From contig NZ_FOEI01000004.1 in the NCBI RefSeq assembly GCF_900110615.1, positions 1 through 64,000 on the forward strand: 64,000 nt of DNA. Direction: 5' to 3'. Of this stretch, positions 36,046 to 46,195 are shown in pieces. The notes beneath the pieces were generated by a model that worked only from the letters and a program-made list of their open reading frames with translations, was not told where the DNA came from and did no database searches. Made by a program: the position numbers and the translations under genes. Source of the stretch: Flavobacterium urocaniciphilum. GTDB lineage: Bacteria > Bacteroidota > Bacteroidia > Flavobacteriales > Flavobacteriaceae. Within the stretch, counting starts at the first letter, position 1. Every line of letters begins with the position of its first letter.

Positions 36046-36429
36046 TTATACTCTTCTTCTCTTTGGAGGACGACATCCATTGTGAGGCATTGGAGTAACA
36101 TCAATGATTTCAGTTACTTCAATTCCACTATTATGAATTGATCTGATAGCAGATTCTCTTCCGTTTCCAGGACCTTTAACGTAAACTTTTACTTTCTTCA
36201 GTCCAGCTTCAAGAGCTACTTTTCCGCAATCTTCAGCAGCCATTTGAGCAGCATAAGGAGTGTTCTTTTTAGAACCTCTGAAGCCCATCTTACCAGCAGA
36301 AGACCAAGAAATTACTTCACCTTTCTTGTTTGTTAAAGAAATGATGATGTTGTTGAAAGTAGCGTTAATATGCGCTTCTCCAGAAGACTCAACGATAACT
36401 TTACGTTTTTTTGTAGTTGCCTTAGCCAT
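36046..36429 (-). CDS. rpsK: Ribosomal protein uS11
   Basis: A 127-residue S11, part of the platform of the small subunit. [28 protein letters not shown] is the family opening, and [42 protein letters not shown] the conserved end (cited here as [10 protein letters not shown]). It follows rpsM by 12 bases. Confidence 0.97.
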   Translation of the reverse strand: MAKATTKKRKVIVESSGEAHINATFNNIIISLTNKKGEVISWSSAGKMGFRGSKKNTPYAAQMAAEDCGKVALEAGLKKVKVYVKGPGNGRESAIRSIHNSGIEVTEIIDVTPMPHNGCRPPKRRRV

Positions 36430-36441
36430 ATTACTTACTTA

Positions 36442-36816
36442 TTATTTAGTTGCTTTTTTCTTGTTAGCAACAGTTTTTCTTTTACCTTTTCTTGTTCTCG
36501 AATTGTTTTTCGTTCTTTGACCTCTTAAAGGTAATCCAGCTCTGTGGCGGATACCTCTTTGACATCCGATATCCATTAAACGTTTGATGTTTAATTGAAT
36601 TTCTGAACGTAATTCTCCTTCGATTTTGAATGATGAAACCGCTTCACGGATTGCTCCAATTTCGTCATCATTCCAATCAGATACTTTCTTATCTTGGCTA
36701 ACATTGGCTTTTTCTAAAACCTCAATAGCTCTACTTCTACCCATACCAAAAATGTATGTTAAAGCGATAACTCCTCTTTTGTTTTTTGGGATATCAACCC
36801 CTGCTATTCTTGCCAT
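36442..36816 (-). CDS. rpsM: Ribosomal protein uS13
   Basis: A 124-residue S13, which lies at the head of the small subunit and contacts the P-site tRNA and the large subunit. [24 protein letters not shown] and [25 protein letters not shown] are typical. It lies two bases after rpmJ, so translation is coupled. Confidence 0.97.
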   Translation of the reverse strand: MARIAGVDIPKNKRGVIALTYIFGMGRSRAIEVLEKANVSQDKKVSDWNDDEIGAIREAVSSFKIEGELRSEIQLNIKRLMDIGCQRGIRHRAGLPLRGQRTKNNSRTRKGKRKTVANKKKATK

Positions 36817-36818
36817 AA

Positions 36819-36935
36819 TTATCCTTGTCTTTGTTTAAATCTAGGATTCTTTTTGTTAATAACGTATAATCTACCTTTTCTACGCACGATAATACATTCT
36901 GCGCTTCTTTTTTTAACTGATGCTCTTACTTTCAT
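36819..36935 (-). CDS. rpmJ: Ribosomal protein bL36
   Basis: A 38-residue gene, too short for most ORF lists, read directly from the minus strand: [20 protein letters not shown]... ending FKQRQG. It is the usual gene between infA and rpsM. The zinc ligands of classic L36 (CxxC, C, H) are missing. Only one cysteine remains, so this is the zinc-free paralog type. Starts at ATG 36935; the gap to rpsM is 2 bases. Confidence 0.95.
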
Positions 36936-36946
36936 ATTAATAGCCT

Positions 36947-37162
36947 TTAGTATCTATAAGTGATTCTAGCTTTTGACAAATCATAAGGGCTCATTTCAAG
37001 TTTAACCTTGTCCCCTGGTAACAACTTAATGTAATGCATACGCATTTTACCAGAGATATGAGCAATTACTACATGTCCGTTTTCTAATTCAACTCGAAAC
37101 ATTGCATTAGATAATGCTTCTACAATGCTTCCGTCTTGTTCTATTGCTGATTGTTTTGCCAT
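36947..37162 (-). CDS. infA: Translation initiation factor IF-1
   Basis: A 71-residue OB-fold protein that binds the A site during initiation. [20 protein letters not shown] and [20 protein letters not shown] are family-typical; the end KARITYRY is as expected. It lies 9 bases after secY, the usual Bacteroidetes order secY-infA-rpmJ-rpsM. Confidence 0.97.
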   Translation of the reverse strand: MAKQSAIEQDGSIVEALSNAMFRVELENGHVVIAHISGKMRMHYIKLLPGDKVKLEMSPYDLSKARITYRY

Positions 37163-37171
37163 AATTAATTA

Positions 37172-38521
37172 TTAAGCTACAGCTTTTCTATTTTTTCCAC
37201 TTTTCATTAAACCATCATAATGCTTATTCAATAAATAAGAATTAATTTGTTGAATAGTATCGATTGCAACTCCAACCATGATGATTAGTGAAGTACCACC
37301 ATAAAAATAAGCCCATGCCCCTTGAACACCTAATACTCCGTGAATAATTGCAGGGAACACTGCGATTAAAGCTAAGAATACTGAACCTGGGAATGTGATT
37401 AAAGACATTAATTTATCTAAGAAATCTCCTGTTTCCGCTCCTGGCTTAATACCTGGAATAAAACCTCCACTTCTCTTTAAATCGTCTGCCATTTTATTAG
37501 TTGGCACCGTAATAGCGGTGTAAAAATACGTAAAAATAATAATTAATAGTGCAAAAACTATATTATAAACTAATCCAAATGGATCTTTAAACATATTAGA
37601 AATGCTTAAAGCCGTATCAGACTTAGATAATCCAGCTAATGCAGCAGGTATGAACATTATTGCTTGCGCAAAAATAATTGGCATTACACCTGCAGAATTT
37701 AATTTTAATGGGATAAATTGTCTATTATCTCCCATTGAATCCACTTCAAAATCGCCAGAAACTGATCTTCTTGCATATTGAACTTGAACTTTTCTTAAAG
37801 CCATTACTAATAATATTGTAGCTATAATAACTAATAACCAAATAATTACTTCGATAATGATTTTCATTGGCCCACCATTATTTTGAGATACAGCTGAACC
37901 GAATTCTTGCATAAACGCCTCAGGCATTCTAGCTAAAATTCCAACCATAATTAATAATGATATACCGTTACCGATACCTTTTTCAGTAATTCTTTCTCCT
38001 AACCACATTGCGAAAATTGTTCCCGAAACGATGATTAATACCGACCCAAATAATGGGAAGAAAGAGAAGAAATCTGGATTTACAAAGGCTTCAGCTGGTA
38101 AAGTTTGCTTTAAGTTATAGATATAACCTGGTCCTTGAACCAAAGTAATTGCAATGGTTAACCAACGTGTAATTTGGTTAATTTTCTTTCTACCACTTTC
38201 ACCATCTTTTTGTAATTTTTGTAAATAAGGAATAGCAATTCCCATTAACTGAACTACAATAGACGCAGAGATATATGGCATGATTCCTAATGCAAAGATA
38301 GACGCTTCAGAAAAAGCACCTCCTGTAAATACATTAATTAACCAACCAATACCTCCTTCAGTTTGATTAGAAAGTTGTTGCAATTGCGTTGAATCAATAC
38401 CTGGCAATGTTACTTGTGAACCGAAACGGTACACAAGTAAAATTCCAAGAGTAACTAAAATTTTATTTTTTAGTTCTTCTATTTTCCAAACATTGCTAAA
38501 TGAATCTATAAATTTCTTCAT
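37172..38521 (-). CDS. secY: Protein translocase subunit SecY
   Basis: A 449-residue, ten-helix channel of the Sec translocon. LGILLVYRFGSQVTLPGID begins the first helix, and the plug region follows. GERITEKGIGNGISLLI is the conserved cytosolic loop between helices 4 and 5, and TIQQINSYLLNKHYD the end. It lies 11 bases after rplO, as usual in the spc operon. Confidence 0.97.
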   Translation of the reverse strand: MKKFIDSFSNVWKIEELKNKILVTLGILLVYRFGSQVTLPGIDSTQLQQLSNQTEGGIGWLINVFTGGAFSEASIFALGIMPYISASIVVQLMGIAIPYLQKLQKDGESGRKKINQITRWLTIAITLVQGPGYIYNLKQTLPAEAFVNPDFFSFFPLFGSVLIIVSGTIFAMWLGERITEKGIGNGISLLIMVGILARMPEAFMQEFGSAVSQNNGGPMKIIIEVIIWLLVIIATILLVMALRKVQVQYARRSVSGDFEVDSMGDNRQFIPLKLNSAGVMPIIFAQAIMFIPAALAGLSKSDTALSISNMFKDPFGLVYNIVFALLIIIFTYFYTAITVPTNKMADDLKRSGGFIPGIKPGAETGDFLDKLMSLITFPGSVFLALIAVFPAIIHGVLGVQGAWAYFYGGTSLIIMVGVAIDTIQQINSYLLNKHYDGLMKSGKNRKAVA

Positions 38522-38532
38522 AGTTATAATGA

Positions 38533-38985
38533 TTAAAGAATCACTACCTCTCCACCAGCAGCTTCGATAGCAGCTTTAGCAGTAGCAGTAAATTTATGAG
38601 CACTAACTTTTAATTTTGCTTTTAGCTCACCTCTTCCTAAAATCTTTACTAAGCTATTTTTAGTAGCTAAACGTGTATCTACAAATACTGTTAAATCAGC
38701 AGTTTCTGTAATTACTCCATTTTCTACTAAAGTTTGTAAGGTATCAAGATTGATACCTTGATATTCTACTCTATTAATGTTTTTGAAACCAAATTTTGGT
38801 ACTCTTCTTTGTAAAGGCATTTGACCTCCTTCAAAACCAATTTTCTTTGAATAACCAGAACGTGATTTAGCTCCTTTGTGACCTCTTGTAGAAGTACCAC
38901 CTTTACCAGAACCTTCACCTCTACCTACTCTTTTATTTTGGTTGTGAACAGAACCTTCTGCTGGTTGTAAGTTACTTAAATTCAT
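38533..38985 (-). CDS. rplO: Ribosomal protein uL15
   Basis: A 150-residue L15. The glycine- and arginine-rich N-terminus (NKRVGRGEGSGKGGTSTRGHKGAKSR, quoted in part) reaches into the 23S rRNA. QRRVPKFGFKN follows. Length is normal. The gap to secY is 11 bases. Confidence 0.97.
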   Translation of the reverse strand: MNLSNLQPAEGSVHNQNKRVGRGEGSGKGGTSTRGHKGAKSRSGYSKKIGFEGGQMPLQRRVPKFGFKNINRVEYQGINLDTLQTLVENGVITETADLTVFVDTRLATKNSLVKILGRGELKAKLKVSAHKFTATAKAAIEAAGGEVVIL

Positions 38986-38996
38986 AACATGTATTG

Positions 38997-39179
38997 TTAT
39001 TTAGTTTCTTCAACAGAAACTAAGTGTTTAACTTTATTTACCATTCCAAGGATAGCAGGATTAACATCGTGCTCAACAACTTGTCCCATTTTTCTTAATC
39101 CTAAAGCTACTAAAGTATCTTTTTGATCTTTTGGACAGTTGATTTTACTTCTTACTTGTTTTACTGAAATTTTTGCCAT
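38997..39179 (-). CDS. rpmD: Ribosomal protein uL30
   Basis: A 60-residue L30: MAKISVKQVRSKINCPKDQK, then LRKMGQVVEHDVNPAILGMVNKV, of normal size. It lies between rpsE and rplO, the usual place. Confidence 0.96.
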   Translation of the reverse strand: MAKISVKQVRSKINCPKDQKDTLVALGLRKMGQVVEHDVNPAILGMVNKVKHLVSVEETK

Positions 39180-39193
39180 GTTTCCTTGTATTA

Positions 39194-39718
39194 TTAACCT
39201 TTGAATACTTTGTCTAATGACACTCCTCTTTGTTTAGCAACAGTTGCAGCACTTCTCATTTGTAATAAAGCATCAAAAGTTGCTTTAACTACGTTATGAG
39301 GGTTTGATGAACCTTGAGATTTAGATAATACATCATGGATACCAACTGACTCTAATACCGCACGTACAGCACCACCAGCGATAACTCCAGTACCGTGTGA
39401 AGCAGGCATTAAGAATACTCTAGCACCACCAAATTTACCTTTTTGCTCATGAGGAACAGATTGTCCACTTAAAGGAATTTTTACAAGATTTTTCTTTGCA
39501 TCTTCTACTGCTTTAGCAATAGCCTCAGAAACATCTTTAGATTTCCCTAAACCGTGACCTACTACTCCGTTTTCATCTCCAACTACTACGATAGCTGAAA
39601 AACCAAAAGCTCTACCACCTTTAGTAACTTTAGTAACACGATTAACACTAACCAAACGATCTTTTAATTCAAGACCTGCTGGTTTCACTAATTCTACGTT
39701 TTTATAATTGTGATACAT
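39194..39718 (-). CDS. rpsE: Ribosomal protein uS5
   Basis: A 174-residue S5, which takes part in decoding accuracy. The double-stranded-RNA-binding-like domain is in [21 protein letters not shown], and [25 protein letters not shown] and [18 protein letters not shown] follow. Length fits the family. The gap to rplR is 6 bases. Confidence 0.97.
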   Translation of the reverse strand: MYHNYKNVELVKPAGLELKDRLVSVNRVTKVTKGGRAFGFSAIVVVGDENGVVGHGLGKSKDVSEAIAKAVEDAKKNLVKIPLSGQSVPHEQKGKFGGARVFLMPASHGTGVIAGGAVRAVLESVGIHDVLSKSQGSSNPHNVVKATFDALLQMRSAATVAKQRGVSLDKVFKG

Positions 39719-39724
39719 ACTTTA

Positions 39725-40075
39725 TTAGAATTTAAGTCCAGCTTCTCTAGCTCCTTCAGCTAACGATTTTACACGTCCATGGTATAAATTTCCACCTCTA
39801 TCAAAAGAGATAGTAGAAATACCAGCTTTAAGCGCTTTTTCAGCGATCAATTTACCAACTGCAGTTGCAGTTTCCATTTTAGTACCTGTAGCTACTCCTT
39901 TATCTCTCGATGAAGCAGAAACTATAGTAACACCGTTTACATCATCTATGATTTGCGCATAGATTTCTTTATTACTTCTAAAAACAGAAAGTCTAGGTTG
40001 AGCAGCAGTTCCGCTTACAGTCTTTCTGATTCTGAACTGTATTCTTTGTCTTCTTTCAGATTTTGTTAATGACAT
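39725..40075 (-). CDS. rplR: Ribosomal protein uL18
   Basis: A 116-residue L18, which binds 5S r[41 protein letters not shown] and [26 protein letters not shown] are typical. It lies between rplF and rpsE as in other bacteria. Confidence 0.97.
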   Translation of the reverse strand: MSLTKSERRQRIQFRIRKTVSGTAAQPRLSVFRSNKEIYAQIIDDVNGVTIVSASSRDKGVATGTKMETATAVGKLIAEKALKAGISTISFDRGGNLYHGRVKSLAEGAREAGLKF

Positions 40076-40086
40076 AACTTTAATTT

Positions 40087-40629
40087 TTAAGCTGATTTAC
40101 CTGCTTTTCTTCTTAATTCTTCACCAACAAACTTAACCCCTTTACCTTTGTAAGGTTCTGGTTTACGGAAAGATCTGATTTTCGCAGAAACTTGTCCTAA
40201 TAATTGTTTGTCAAATGATGTTAATTTTACTATCGGATTTTTACCTTTCTCAGAGATAGTTTCAACTGTTACTTCAGAAACAACGTCTAAAACGATGTTA
40301 TGAGAAAACCCTAAAGCTAAGTCTAATTTTTGACCTGCATTTGAAGCTCTGTAACCAACTCCCACTAACTCTAATTCTTTTGTAAAACCTTCTGATACCC
40401 CAACTATCATGTTATTGATAAGTGCGCGATATAATCCGTGTTTCGCTCTTTCAGTTTTATTATCAGATGAACGTTCAACGATAACTTGGTTATCTTCAAC
40501 TTTAACTGTTACATCAGAAAATTCCTGAGAAAGCTCGCCTAATTTTCCTTTAACTGTAATTACAGCATCTTTAACTTCAACAGTTACGCCAGCTGGAATT
40601 GCAATTGGATTTTTACCTATTCTTGACAT
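40087..40629 (-). CDS. rplF: Ribosomal protein uL6
   Basis: A 180-residue L6 with two related domains, close to the sarcin-ricin loop. [20 protein letters not shown] opens it. [24 protein letters not shown] and [23 protein letters not shown] are conserved. The gap to rpsH is 16 bases. Confidence 0.97.
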   Translation of the reverse strand: MSRIGKNPIAIPAGVTVEVKDAVITVKGKLGELSQEFSDVTVKVEDNQVIVERSSDNKTERAKHGLYRALINNMIVGVSEGFTKELELVGVGYRASNAGQKLDLALGFSHNIVLDVVSEVTVETISEKGKNPIVKLTSFDKQLLGQVSAKIRSFRKPEPYKGKGVKFVGEELRRKAGKSA

Positions 40630-40645
40630 TCTCTTGATCTTTTTA

Positions 40646-41044
40646 TTAGTATACGTAACAAATTACTTCACCACCAACATTTAATTGTTTAGCTTGTTTA
40701 CCTGTCATAACTCCTTTTGAAGTAGAAACGATAGCAATACCTAAACCATTTAAGATTCTTGGGATGTTTGTTGAACTTGCGTACTTACGTAAACCTGGTT
40801 TACTAATTCTTTGGATATCTTTAATTACTGACTCTTTAGTATCTTTATCATACTTCAAAGCGATTTTGATAGAACCTTGTACGGTTGTATCTTCAAATTT
40901 GTAACTTAAGATATATCCTTGATCGAATAAAATCTTAGTGATTTCTTTTTTTAAGTTTGAAGCAGGAATTTCTACCACTTTGTGGTTAGCTCTTACTGCA
41001 TTTCTAACTCTTGTTAAGAAATCTGCAATTGGATCTGTATACAT
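40646..41044 (-). CDS. rpsH: Ribosomal protein uS8
   Basis: A 132-residue S8 that binds the central domain of 16S r[24 protein letters not shown] and [26 protein letters not shown] mark the two ends. In E. coli S8 represses the spc operon. Here it is preceded by an unusually long structured gap (41045-41183). Confidence 0.97.
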   Translation of the reverse strand: MYTDPIADFLTRVRNAVRANHKVVEIPASNLKKEITKILFDQGYILSYKFEDTTVQGSIKIALKYDKDTKESVIKDIQRISKPGLRKYASSTNIPRILNGLGIAIVSTSKGVMTGKQAKQLNVGGEVICYVY

Positions 41045-41117
41045 ATAATTAAAATTCGGCGACGGTTTTCAAGAAGTCTATCTCCTTGAACCTGAAGCCA
41101 TTAAACTCTATTTTGAA

Positions 41118-41171
41118 AAAAGATAATTGTACGTTACCGACAAAAATCCGGCAAATGTACAATTATCTTTT
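41118..41171 (-). terminator. Hairpin with U run inside the spc operon
   Basis: A perfect 15-bp inverted repeat (arms 41118-41132 and 41157-41171) encloses a 24-base loop. Read on the minus strand, the second arm ends in TCTTTTTTC, so this has the shape of an intrinsic terminator. It lies 13 bases past rpsN and before rpsH. The loop also contains a TACATTTG (41152-41159) matching the -7 consensus. It could be a partial terminator, an attenuator or an RNA-processing site. Confidence 0.6.
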
Positions 41172-41183
41172 GAAATATACTAA

Positions 41184-41453
41184 CTACCAGCTAGCTTTTT
41201 TTACACCTGGAATTAAACCTTGGTTAGCCATTTCACGGAAAGTTACACGTGAAATACCAAATTGTCTCATATAACCTCTAGGTCTTCCTGTTAATTTACA
41301 ACGGTTATGTAAACGAACTGGCGAAGCATTTTTAGGTAATTTTTGTAATGCCTCATAATCTCCAGCTTTTTTCAAAGCTTCTCTTTTTTCAGCATATTTA
41401 TCTACAATTGCTTGTCTTTTAACCTCACGGGCTTTCATTGATTCTTTAGCCAT
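41184..41453 (-). CDS. rpsN: Ribosomal protein uS14 (zinc-free type)
   Basis: An 89-residue S14 of the longer, zinc-independent form: [40 protein letters not shown] and [17 protein letters not shown]. The four cysteines of the zinc form are absent. With the zinc-free L36, this suggests ribosomes sparing zinc. The gap to rplE is 3 bases. Confidence 0.97.
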   Translation of the reverse strand: MAKESMKAREVKRQAIVDKYAEKREALKKAGDYEALQKLPKNASPVRLHNRCKLTGRPRGYMRQFGISRVTFREMANQGLIPGVKKASW

Positions 41454-41456
41454 AAC

Positions 41457-42008
41457 TTAGTTCTTTTTGAATGGTAAACCTAATTCAGTTAATAATGATT
41501 TAGCTTCTTTATCTGTGTTAGCAGATGTTACGAAAGTAATGTCAAAACCAGCAATTTTATTTACTTTATCAATATCAATTTCTGGGAAAATGATTTGTTC
41601 TAAAACTCCTAAGTTGTAATTACCTCTTCCGTCAAATCCAGTAGATTTGATTCCGCTAAAATCTCTTACACGCGGTAAAGATGAAGTGATAAGTCTATCT
41701 AAAAACTCATACATTCTTTCTCCACGTAAAGTAACTTTTGCACCGATTGGCATACCTTTTCTAAGTTTGAATGAAGCAACGTCTTTTTTCGAAATTGTAG
41801 CTACAGCTTTTTGACCAGTAATTTTAGTTAACTCTTCAACAGCATAATCTACTAATTTTTTGTCAGACACAGCAGCACCAACACCACGGCTAATAACAAT
41901 TTTCTCTAATTTAGGAACTTGCATTACATTTTTGTAACCAAATTCTTCTTTCAAAGCAGCAACTATTCTGCTTTTGTATTCTTCTTTTAGTCTAGGTACG
42001 TATGCCAT
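41457..42008 (-). CDS. rplE: Ribosomal protein uL5
   Basis: A 183-residue L5, which binds 5S rRNA and touches the P-site t[49 protein letters not shown] (quoted in part) and [20 protein letters not shown] are conserved. Length is normal. Confidence 0.97.
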   Translation of the reverse strand: MAYVPRLKEEYKSRIVAALKEEFGYKNVMQVPKLEKIVISRGVGAAVSDKKLVDYAVEELTKITGQKAVATISKKDVASFKLRKGMPIGAKVTLRGERMYEFLDRLITSSLPRVRDFSGIKSTGFDGRGNYNLGVLEQIIFPEIDIDKVNKIAGFDITFVTSANTDKEAKSLLTELGLPFKKN

Positions 42009-42010
42009 AA

Positions 42011-42325
42011 CTATATAACTTGATTAGATTTTTTTGAAAATCTTACTTTTTTATCTCCTTCAGTTCTATAACCAACTTTAGTTACACTTTTAGATTTAGC
42101 GTCTACTAAAGCTAAGTTAGAAATATGAATAGGAGCTTCTTTTTTCACGATACCACCTTGAGGGTTTTTTGCACTTGGTTTCGTATGTTTAGAAACCATG
42201 TTTAATCCTTCCACAACAGCTTTATTTTTATCGCGTAAAACACGTAAAACTTTTCCTTCTTGTCCTTTATGATCACCAGCAATAACTCTTACTAGATCTC
42301 CTGATTTTATTTTAAGCTTCGTCAT
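42011..42325 (-). CDS. rplX: Ribosomal protein uL24
   Basis: A 104-residue L24 with the KOW motif in [20 protein letters not shown]. It is one of the first proteins to bind 23S rRNA. It lies 2 bases from rplE and 12 from rplN. Confidence 0.97.
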   Translation of the reverse strand: MTKLKIKSGDLVRVIAGDHKGQEGKVLRVLRDKNKAVVEGLNMVSKHTKPSAKNPQGGIVKKEAPIHISNLALVDAKSKSVTKVGYRTEGDKKVRFSKKSNQVI

Positions 42326-42337
42326 TTCTAATGAGAA

Positions 42338-42706
42338 TTAAAGCACTTCTGGTGCTAATGATACAATTTTCATGAATTGTTTTTCACGAAGTTCTCTAGC
42401 TACAGGACCAAAAACACGAGTACCTCTCATTTCACCAGCAGCATTTAATAACACACATGCGTTATCATCAAATCTGATGTATGAACCATCGGCTCTTCTC
42501 ACTTCTTTTTTGGTACGTACAACAACTGCAGTTGATACAGATCCTTTTTTCACGTTTCCGTTTGGAGTTGCATCTTTAATAGAAACTACAATTTTATCAC
42601 CTACAGAGGCATAACGACGTTTCGTTCCTCCTAAAACACGGATCGTAAGAACTTCTTTCGCTCCAGTGTTATCTGCTACTTTTAATCTTGATTCTTGTTG
42701 TACCAT
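42338..42706 (-). CDS. rplN: Ribosomal protein uL14
   Basis: A 122-residue L14: [41 protein letters not shown] and [25 protein letters not shown]. Length is exactly as in most bacteria. The gap to rpsQ is 2 bases. Confidence 0.97.
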   Translation of the reverse strand: MVQQESRLKVADNTGAKEVLTIRVLGGTKRRYASVGDKIVVSIKDATPNGNVKKGSVSTAVVVRTKKEVRRADGSYIRFDDNACVLLNAAGEMRGTRVFGPVARELREKQFMKIVSLAPEVL

Positions 42707-42708
42707 AA

Positions 42709-42966
42709 TTACTTAGCTCTTTCAATGATTTCAACTAATCTCCAACATTTAGTTTTAGATAAAGGTCTTGTTTCCATGATCTTTACTGTATCACCAATGT
42801 TACAGTCATTTTTTTCGTCGTGTGCAACATATTTTTTAGTTTTTAACACGAACTTACCATACATAGGGTGTTTTACTCTTTTCGTTTCAGAAATAACGAT
42901 AGATTTGTCCATTTTATTAGACGTAACTACACCTATTCTTTCTTTTCTTAAATTTCTTTTTTCCAT
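42709..42966 (-). CDS. rpsQ: Ribosomal protein uS17
   Basis: An 85-residue S17, an OB-fold 16S rRNA binder. [32 protein letters not shown] and [20 protein letters not shown] are typical. It follows rpmC by 17 bases. Confidence 0.97.
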   Translation of the reverse strand: MEKRNLRKERIGVVTSNKMDKSIVISETKRVKHPMYGKFVLKTKKYVAHDEKNDCNIGDTVKIMETRPLSKTKCWRLVEIIERAK

Positions 42967-42983
42967 CTTTCAGCAGAATACAA

Positions 42984-43175
42984 TTATTGTAACTCTCTTT
43001 TAGTGATTTCAGTAGCAATTCTAGCTATTGATCTTCTTAATGATCTCAATTGAAGCGGGTTCTCGATTGGAGAAATAGCATGAGCCATTTTAAGGTCGTT
43101 ATACGTTTTCTTCAACTGTACAAGTTGTGCTTGTAAGTCAGCTGCAGATAGATTATTTATTTCAGATTGTTTCAT
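42984..43175 (-). CDS. rpmC: Ribosomal protein uL29
   Basis: A 63-residue, two-helix L29 at the exit of the peptide tunnel, where trigger factor and SRP dock. MKQSEINNLSAADLQAQLVQLKK and LRSLRRSIARIATEITKREL are as expected. The gap to rplP is 12 bases. Confidence 0.96.
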   Translation of the reverse strand: MKQSEINNLSAADLQAQLVQLKKTYNDLKMAHAISPIENPLQLRSLRRSIARIATEITKRELQ

Positions 43176-43187
43176 AATTACTTTTTA

Positions 43188-43607
43188 TTATGCTTCGAAA
43201 TCTCTAGCAACGATAAACTTAGTTTTTACAGGAAGTTTTTGAGCAGCAAGACGTAAAGCCTCTTTTGCAACTGAGATAGGCACTCCACCTACTTCAAACA
43301 TAATTTTTCCTGGTTTTACAACAGCAGCCCAATATTCAACTGCCCCTTTTCCTTTACCCATACGTACCTCAAGAGGCTTTTTAGTAATAGGTTTATCTGG
43401 GAAAATTTTGATCCATAATTGACCCTCTCTTTTCATATAACGTGTTGCAGCAATACGAGATGCTTCAATTTGACGTGATGTGATAAAAGCTGAATCTAAA
43501 GATTTAATCCCAAACATACCATTAGAAAGTACATGCCCTCTTTGAGAGTTTCCTTTCATTCTACCCTTCTGTACCTTACGATATTTTGTTCTTTTAGGTT
43601 GTAACAT
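43188..43607 (-). CDS. rplP: Ribosomal protein uL16
   Basis: A 139-residue L16 near the A site. [43 protein letters not shown] and [22 protein letters not shown] are conserved. It lies 19 bases from rpsC. Confidence 0.97.
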   Translation of the reverse strand: MLQPKRTKYRKVQKGRMKGNSQRGHVLSNGMFGIKSLDSAFITSRQIEASRIAATRYMKREGQLWIKIFPDKPITKKPLEVRMGKGKGAVEYWAAVVKPGKIMFEVGGVPISVAKEALRLAAQKLPVKTKFIVARDFEA

Positions 43608-43626
43608 TTTTCTTTAATTTAAAAAA

Positions 43627-44355
43627 TTACTTTCTTTTGCGTGGGTTTGGTTTTCCTTTACCTGTAGAAGATGATCCTGTAGTTTTTGGACCTTTTTTGT
43701 CCATTCCTACTAACGGAGAAAGATCTCTTTTACCATAAACTTCACCTTTCATTATCCATACTTTGATACCCATTCTACCATAAGTAGTGTGAGCTTCAGC
43801 TAATGAATAATCGATATCAGCTCTGAAAGTTGATAATGGAATTCTACCTTCTTTGAATCCTTCAGAACGAGCCATTTCTGCACCATTTAAACGACCAGAA
43901 ATTAATACTTTAATTCCTTCTGCATTCATTCTCATAGCAGCAGCCATAGCCATTTTGATAGCTCTTCTGTAAGAAATTCTACTTTCAATTTGACGAGCGA
44001 TAGAGTTACCAACTAAGTAAGCATCTAATTCTGGTCTTTTGATTTCGAAAATGTTGATTTGAATTTCCTTATCAGTAATTTTCTTAAGTTCTTCTTTTAA
44101 CTTGTCTACCTCTTGTCCACCTTTTCCGATAATGATACCAGGTCTAGCAGTAGTGATAGTAACGGTTACAAGTTTTAAAGTTCTCTCGATAATTATTTTT
44201 GATACACTAGCTTTCGTTAAACGCGCATGGATATACTTTCTGATTTTATAATCTTCAGCGATTTTATCACCGTAATCATTTCCACCATACCAGTTTGAGT
44301 CCCATCCTCTGATGATACCAAGTCTGTTTCCTATTGGATTTGTCTTTTGTCCCAT
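43627..44355 (-). CDS. rpsC: Ribosomal protein uS3
   Basis: A 242-residue S3, part of the mRNA entry site. [22 protein letters not shown], the KH-domain [20 protein letters not shown] and [14 protein letters not shown] end ([19 protein letters not shown]) are conserved. A C-terminal basic tail ([11 protein letters not shown]) is longer than in E. coli. It follows rplV by 8 bases. Confidence 0.97.
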   Translation of the reverse strand: MGQKTNPIGNRLGIIRGWDSNWYGGNDYGDKIAEDYKIRKYIHARLTKASVSKIIIERTLKLVTVTITTARPGIIIGKGGQEVDKLKEELKKITDKEIQINIFEIKRPELDAYLVGNSIARQIESRISYRRAIKMAMAAAMRMNAEGIKVLISGRLNGAEMARSEGFKEGRIPLSTFRADIDYSLAEAHTTYGRMGIKVWIMKGEVYGKRDLSPLVGMDKKGPKTTGSSSTGKGKPNPRKRK

Positions 44356-44363
44356 ACTGTTAA

Positions 44364-44774
44364 TTAGTTACTTTGTGTGTTATTAATAGCTCCTAAAACC
44401 ACTGTTACGTGATTAGAACGTTTTCTAATTCTGTGTGCTCTACCTTGAGGTGCAGGACGTAATCTTTTTAACATCATACCACCATCAACTCTAATCTCTT
44501 TAACAAATAAGCCAGCATCTTCCATATTAGAACCTTCGTTTTTAGCTGACCAGTTTGCAACTGCAGATAAAACTAATTTTTCTAATTTTTTAGAAGCTTC
44601 TTTTGGACTGAATCTTAATATATTAAGAGCATTTTCTACCTTCTGACCTCTTACTTGATCCGCAACTAAACGCATCTTTCTAGGTGAAGAAGGGCAGTTA
44701 TTTAACTTCGCGAACGCAATCTGCTTGTTAGCTTCTTTTCTTGCGTCAGCTGCTTCTCTTTTACGAACTCCCAT
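44364..44774 (-). CDS. rplV: Ribosomal protein uL22
   Basis: A 136-residue L22 whose long loop lines the peptide exit tunnel. [20 protein letters not shown] and [31 protein letters not shown] (quoted in part) are conserved. The N-terminal lead ([20 protein letters not shown]) is longer than in E. coli. Confidence 0.97.
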   Translation of the reverse strand: MGVRKREAADARKEANKQIAFAKLNNCPSSPRKMRLVADQVRGQKVENALNILRFSPKEASKKLEKLVLSAVANWSAKNEGSNMEDAGLFVKEIRVDGGMMLKRLRPAPQGRAHRIRKRSNHVTVVLGAINNTQSN

Positions 44775-44780
44775 GACTTC

Positions 44781-45059
44781 TTATTTTTTACCTTTATTTT
44801 TTGCACCAGCATGACCTCTAAAAGATCTAGTTGGTGAAAATTCTCCTAATTTATGACCAACCATGTTCTCAGTAACATAAACCGGAACGAATTGACGGCC
44901 ATTGTGAACAGCGATTGTTTGCCCTACAAAATCTGGAATAATCATAGATGCTCTAGACCAAGTCTTCACAACATTCTTATTACCACCTTCTATATTCTCT
45001 TGTACTTTTTTCTCTAATTTATAGTGTACAAATGGTCCTTTTTTTAATGAACGTGCCAT
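44781..45059 (-). CDS. rpsS: Ribosomal protein uS19
   Basis: A 92-residue S19 at the head of the small subunit. [39 protein letters not shown] ([20 protein letters not shown]) and [18 protein letters not shown] are typical. It lies 6 bases from rplB and 6 from rplV. Confidence 0.97.
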   Translation of the reverse strand: MARSLKKGPFVHYKLEKKVQENIEGGNKNVVKTWSRASMIIPDFVGQTIAVHNGRQFVPVYVTENMVGHKLGEFSPTRSFRGHAGAKNKGKK

Positions 45060-45065
45060 ATCTTA

Positions 45066-45890
45066 TTATTTCTTTCTACGTTCTACAATATACTTGTTAC
45101 TCGGGTTAACCTTAGAACGAGTTCTATAACCTTTAGCTGGTAAACCTTTTCTTGAACGTGGGTGACCTCCTGAAGAGCGTCCTTCACCACCTCCCATTGG
45201 GTGATCAACTGGGTTCATAGCTACTGGTCTTGTTCTAGGTCTTCTACCTAACCATCTAGATCTACCTGCTTTACCAGATACAACTAATTGGTGGTCAGAG
45301 TTTGAAACAGCTCCAATTGTTGCCATACAAGTTAATAAGATTAATCTTGTTTCACCTGAAGGCATTTTGATTGTAGCGTATTTACCGTCTCTAGCCATTA
45401 ACTGTGCAAATGTTCCTGCAGAACGAGCGATAACAGCACCTTGTCCAGGTCTTAGCTCAATACAAGAAATTACTGTTCCTAGAGGAATTTTACTTAAAGG
45501 TAAAGCATTTCCAATTTCTGGTGCTGCATTTTCACCTGAAACGATAGTTTGCCCAACTTTTAATCCGTTTTGTGCAATAACGTAAGTTTTTGCTCCATCA
45601 GCATAAGCTACTAAAGAGATAAATGCTGAACGATTTGGATCGTACTCGATTGTTTTAACATTAGCAGGAATTCCAGCTTTTGCTCTTTTAAAATCGATTA
45701 CACGATACTTTTGTTTATGACCACCACCTGTGTAACGCATGGTCATTTTTCCTTGACTATTTCTACCTCCAGAGTTTTTTTTCGGTGCCAATAATGAACG
45801 CTCCGGCTTATCAGTTGTAATAGTGTCAAAGCTATTTACAACTCTAAAACGCTGACCTGGGGTAATAGGTTTTAATTTTCTAACTGACAT
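45066..45890 (-). CDS. rplB: Ribosomal protein uL2
   Basis: A 274-residue L2, near the peptidyl-transferase centre and needed for subunit joining. [18 protein letters not shown], the [15 protein letters not shown] core and [21 protein letters not shown] with the conserved histidine are all present. Length is normal. Confidence 0.98.
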   Translation of the reverse strand: MSVRKLKPITPGQRFRVVNSFDTITTDKPERSLLAPKKNSGGRNSQGKMTMRYTGGGHKQKYRVIDFKRAKAGIPANVKTIEYDPNRSAFISLVAYADGAKTYVIAQNGLKVGQTIVSGENAAPEIGNALPLSKIPLGTVISCIELRPGQGAVIARSAGTFAQLMARDGKYATIKMPSGETRLILLTCMATIGAVSNSDHQLVVSGKAGRSRWLGRRPRTRPVAMNPVDHPMGGGEGRSSGGHPRSRKGLPAKGYRTRSKVNPSNKYIVERRKK

Positions 45891-45896
45891 GTTCTA

Positions 45897-46187
45897 TTAG
45901 ATATTAGTATAAAAATCTATTGATTCTCCTTCTTTAACTTGAACAATTGCTTTTTTGTAAGCATTTGTTTTTCCACTGATTAAACCGCTTTTAGTGTATT
46001 TTACACTTCTATCAGCTCTGTAGTTCATTGTATTAACAGCAACAACTGAAACACCAAATGCAGCTTCAACTGCTTTTTTAATTTCTACTTTGTTTGCTTT
46101 TTTATCAACTACAAATCCAAAACGGTTAAATAATTCACCATCTTTAGTGATTTTTTCAGTTACTATCGGTTTGATTATAACGCTCAT
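45897..46187 (-). CDS. rplW: Ribosomal protein uL23
   Basis: A 96-residue L23 at the exit tunnel, the docking site of trigger factor. MSVIIKPIVTEKITKDGELF and FVVDKKANKVEIKKAVEAAFGV are typical. It lies between rplD and rplB with gaps of 8 and 6 bases. Confidence 0.97.
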   Translation of the reverse strand: MSVIIKPIVTEKITKDGELFNRFGFVVDKKANKVEIKKAVEAAFGVSVVAVNTMNYRADRSVKYTKSGLISGKTNAYKKAIVQVKEGESIDFYTNI

Positions 46188-46195
46188 GATCTAAA

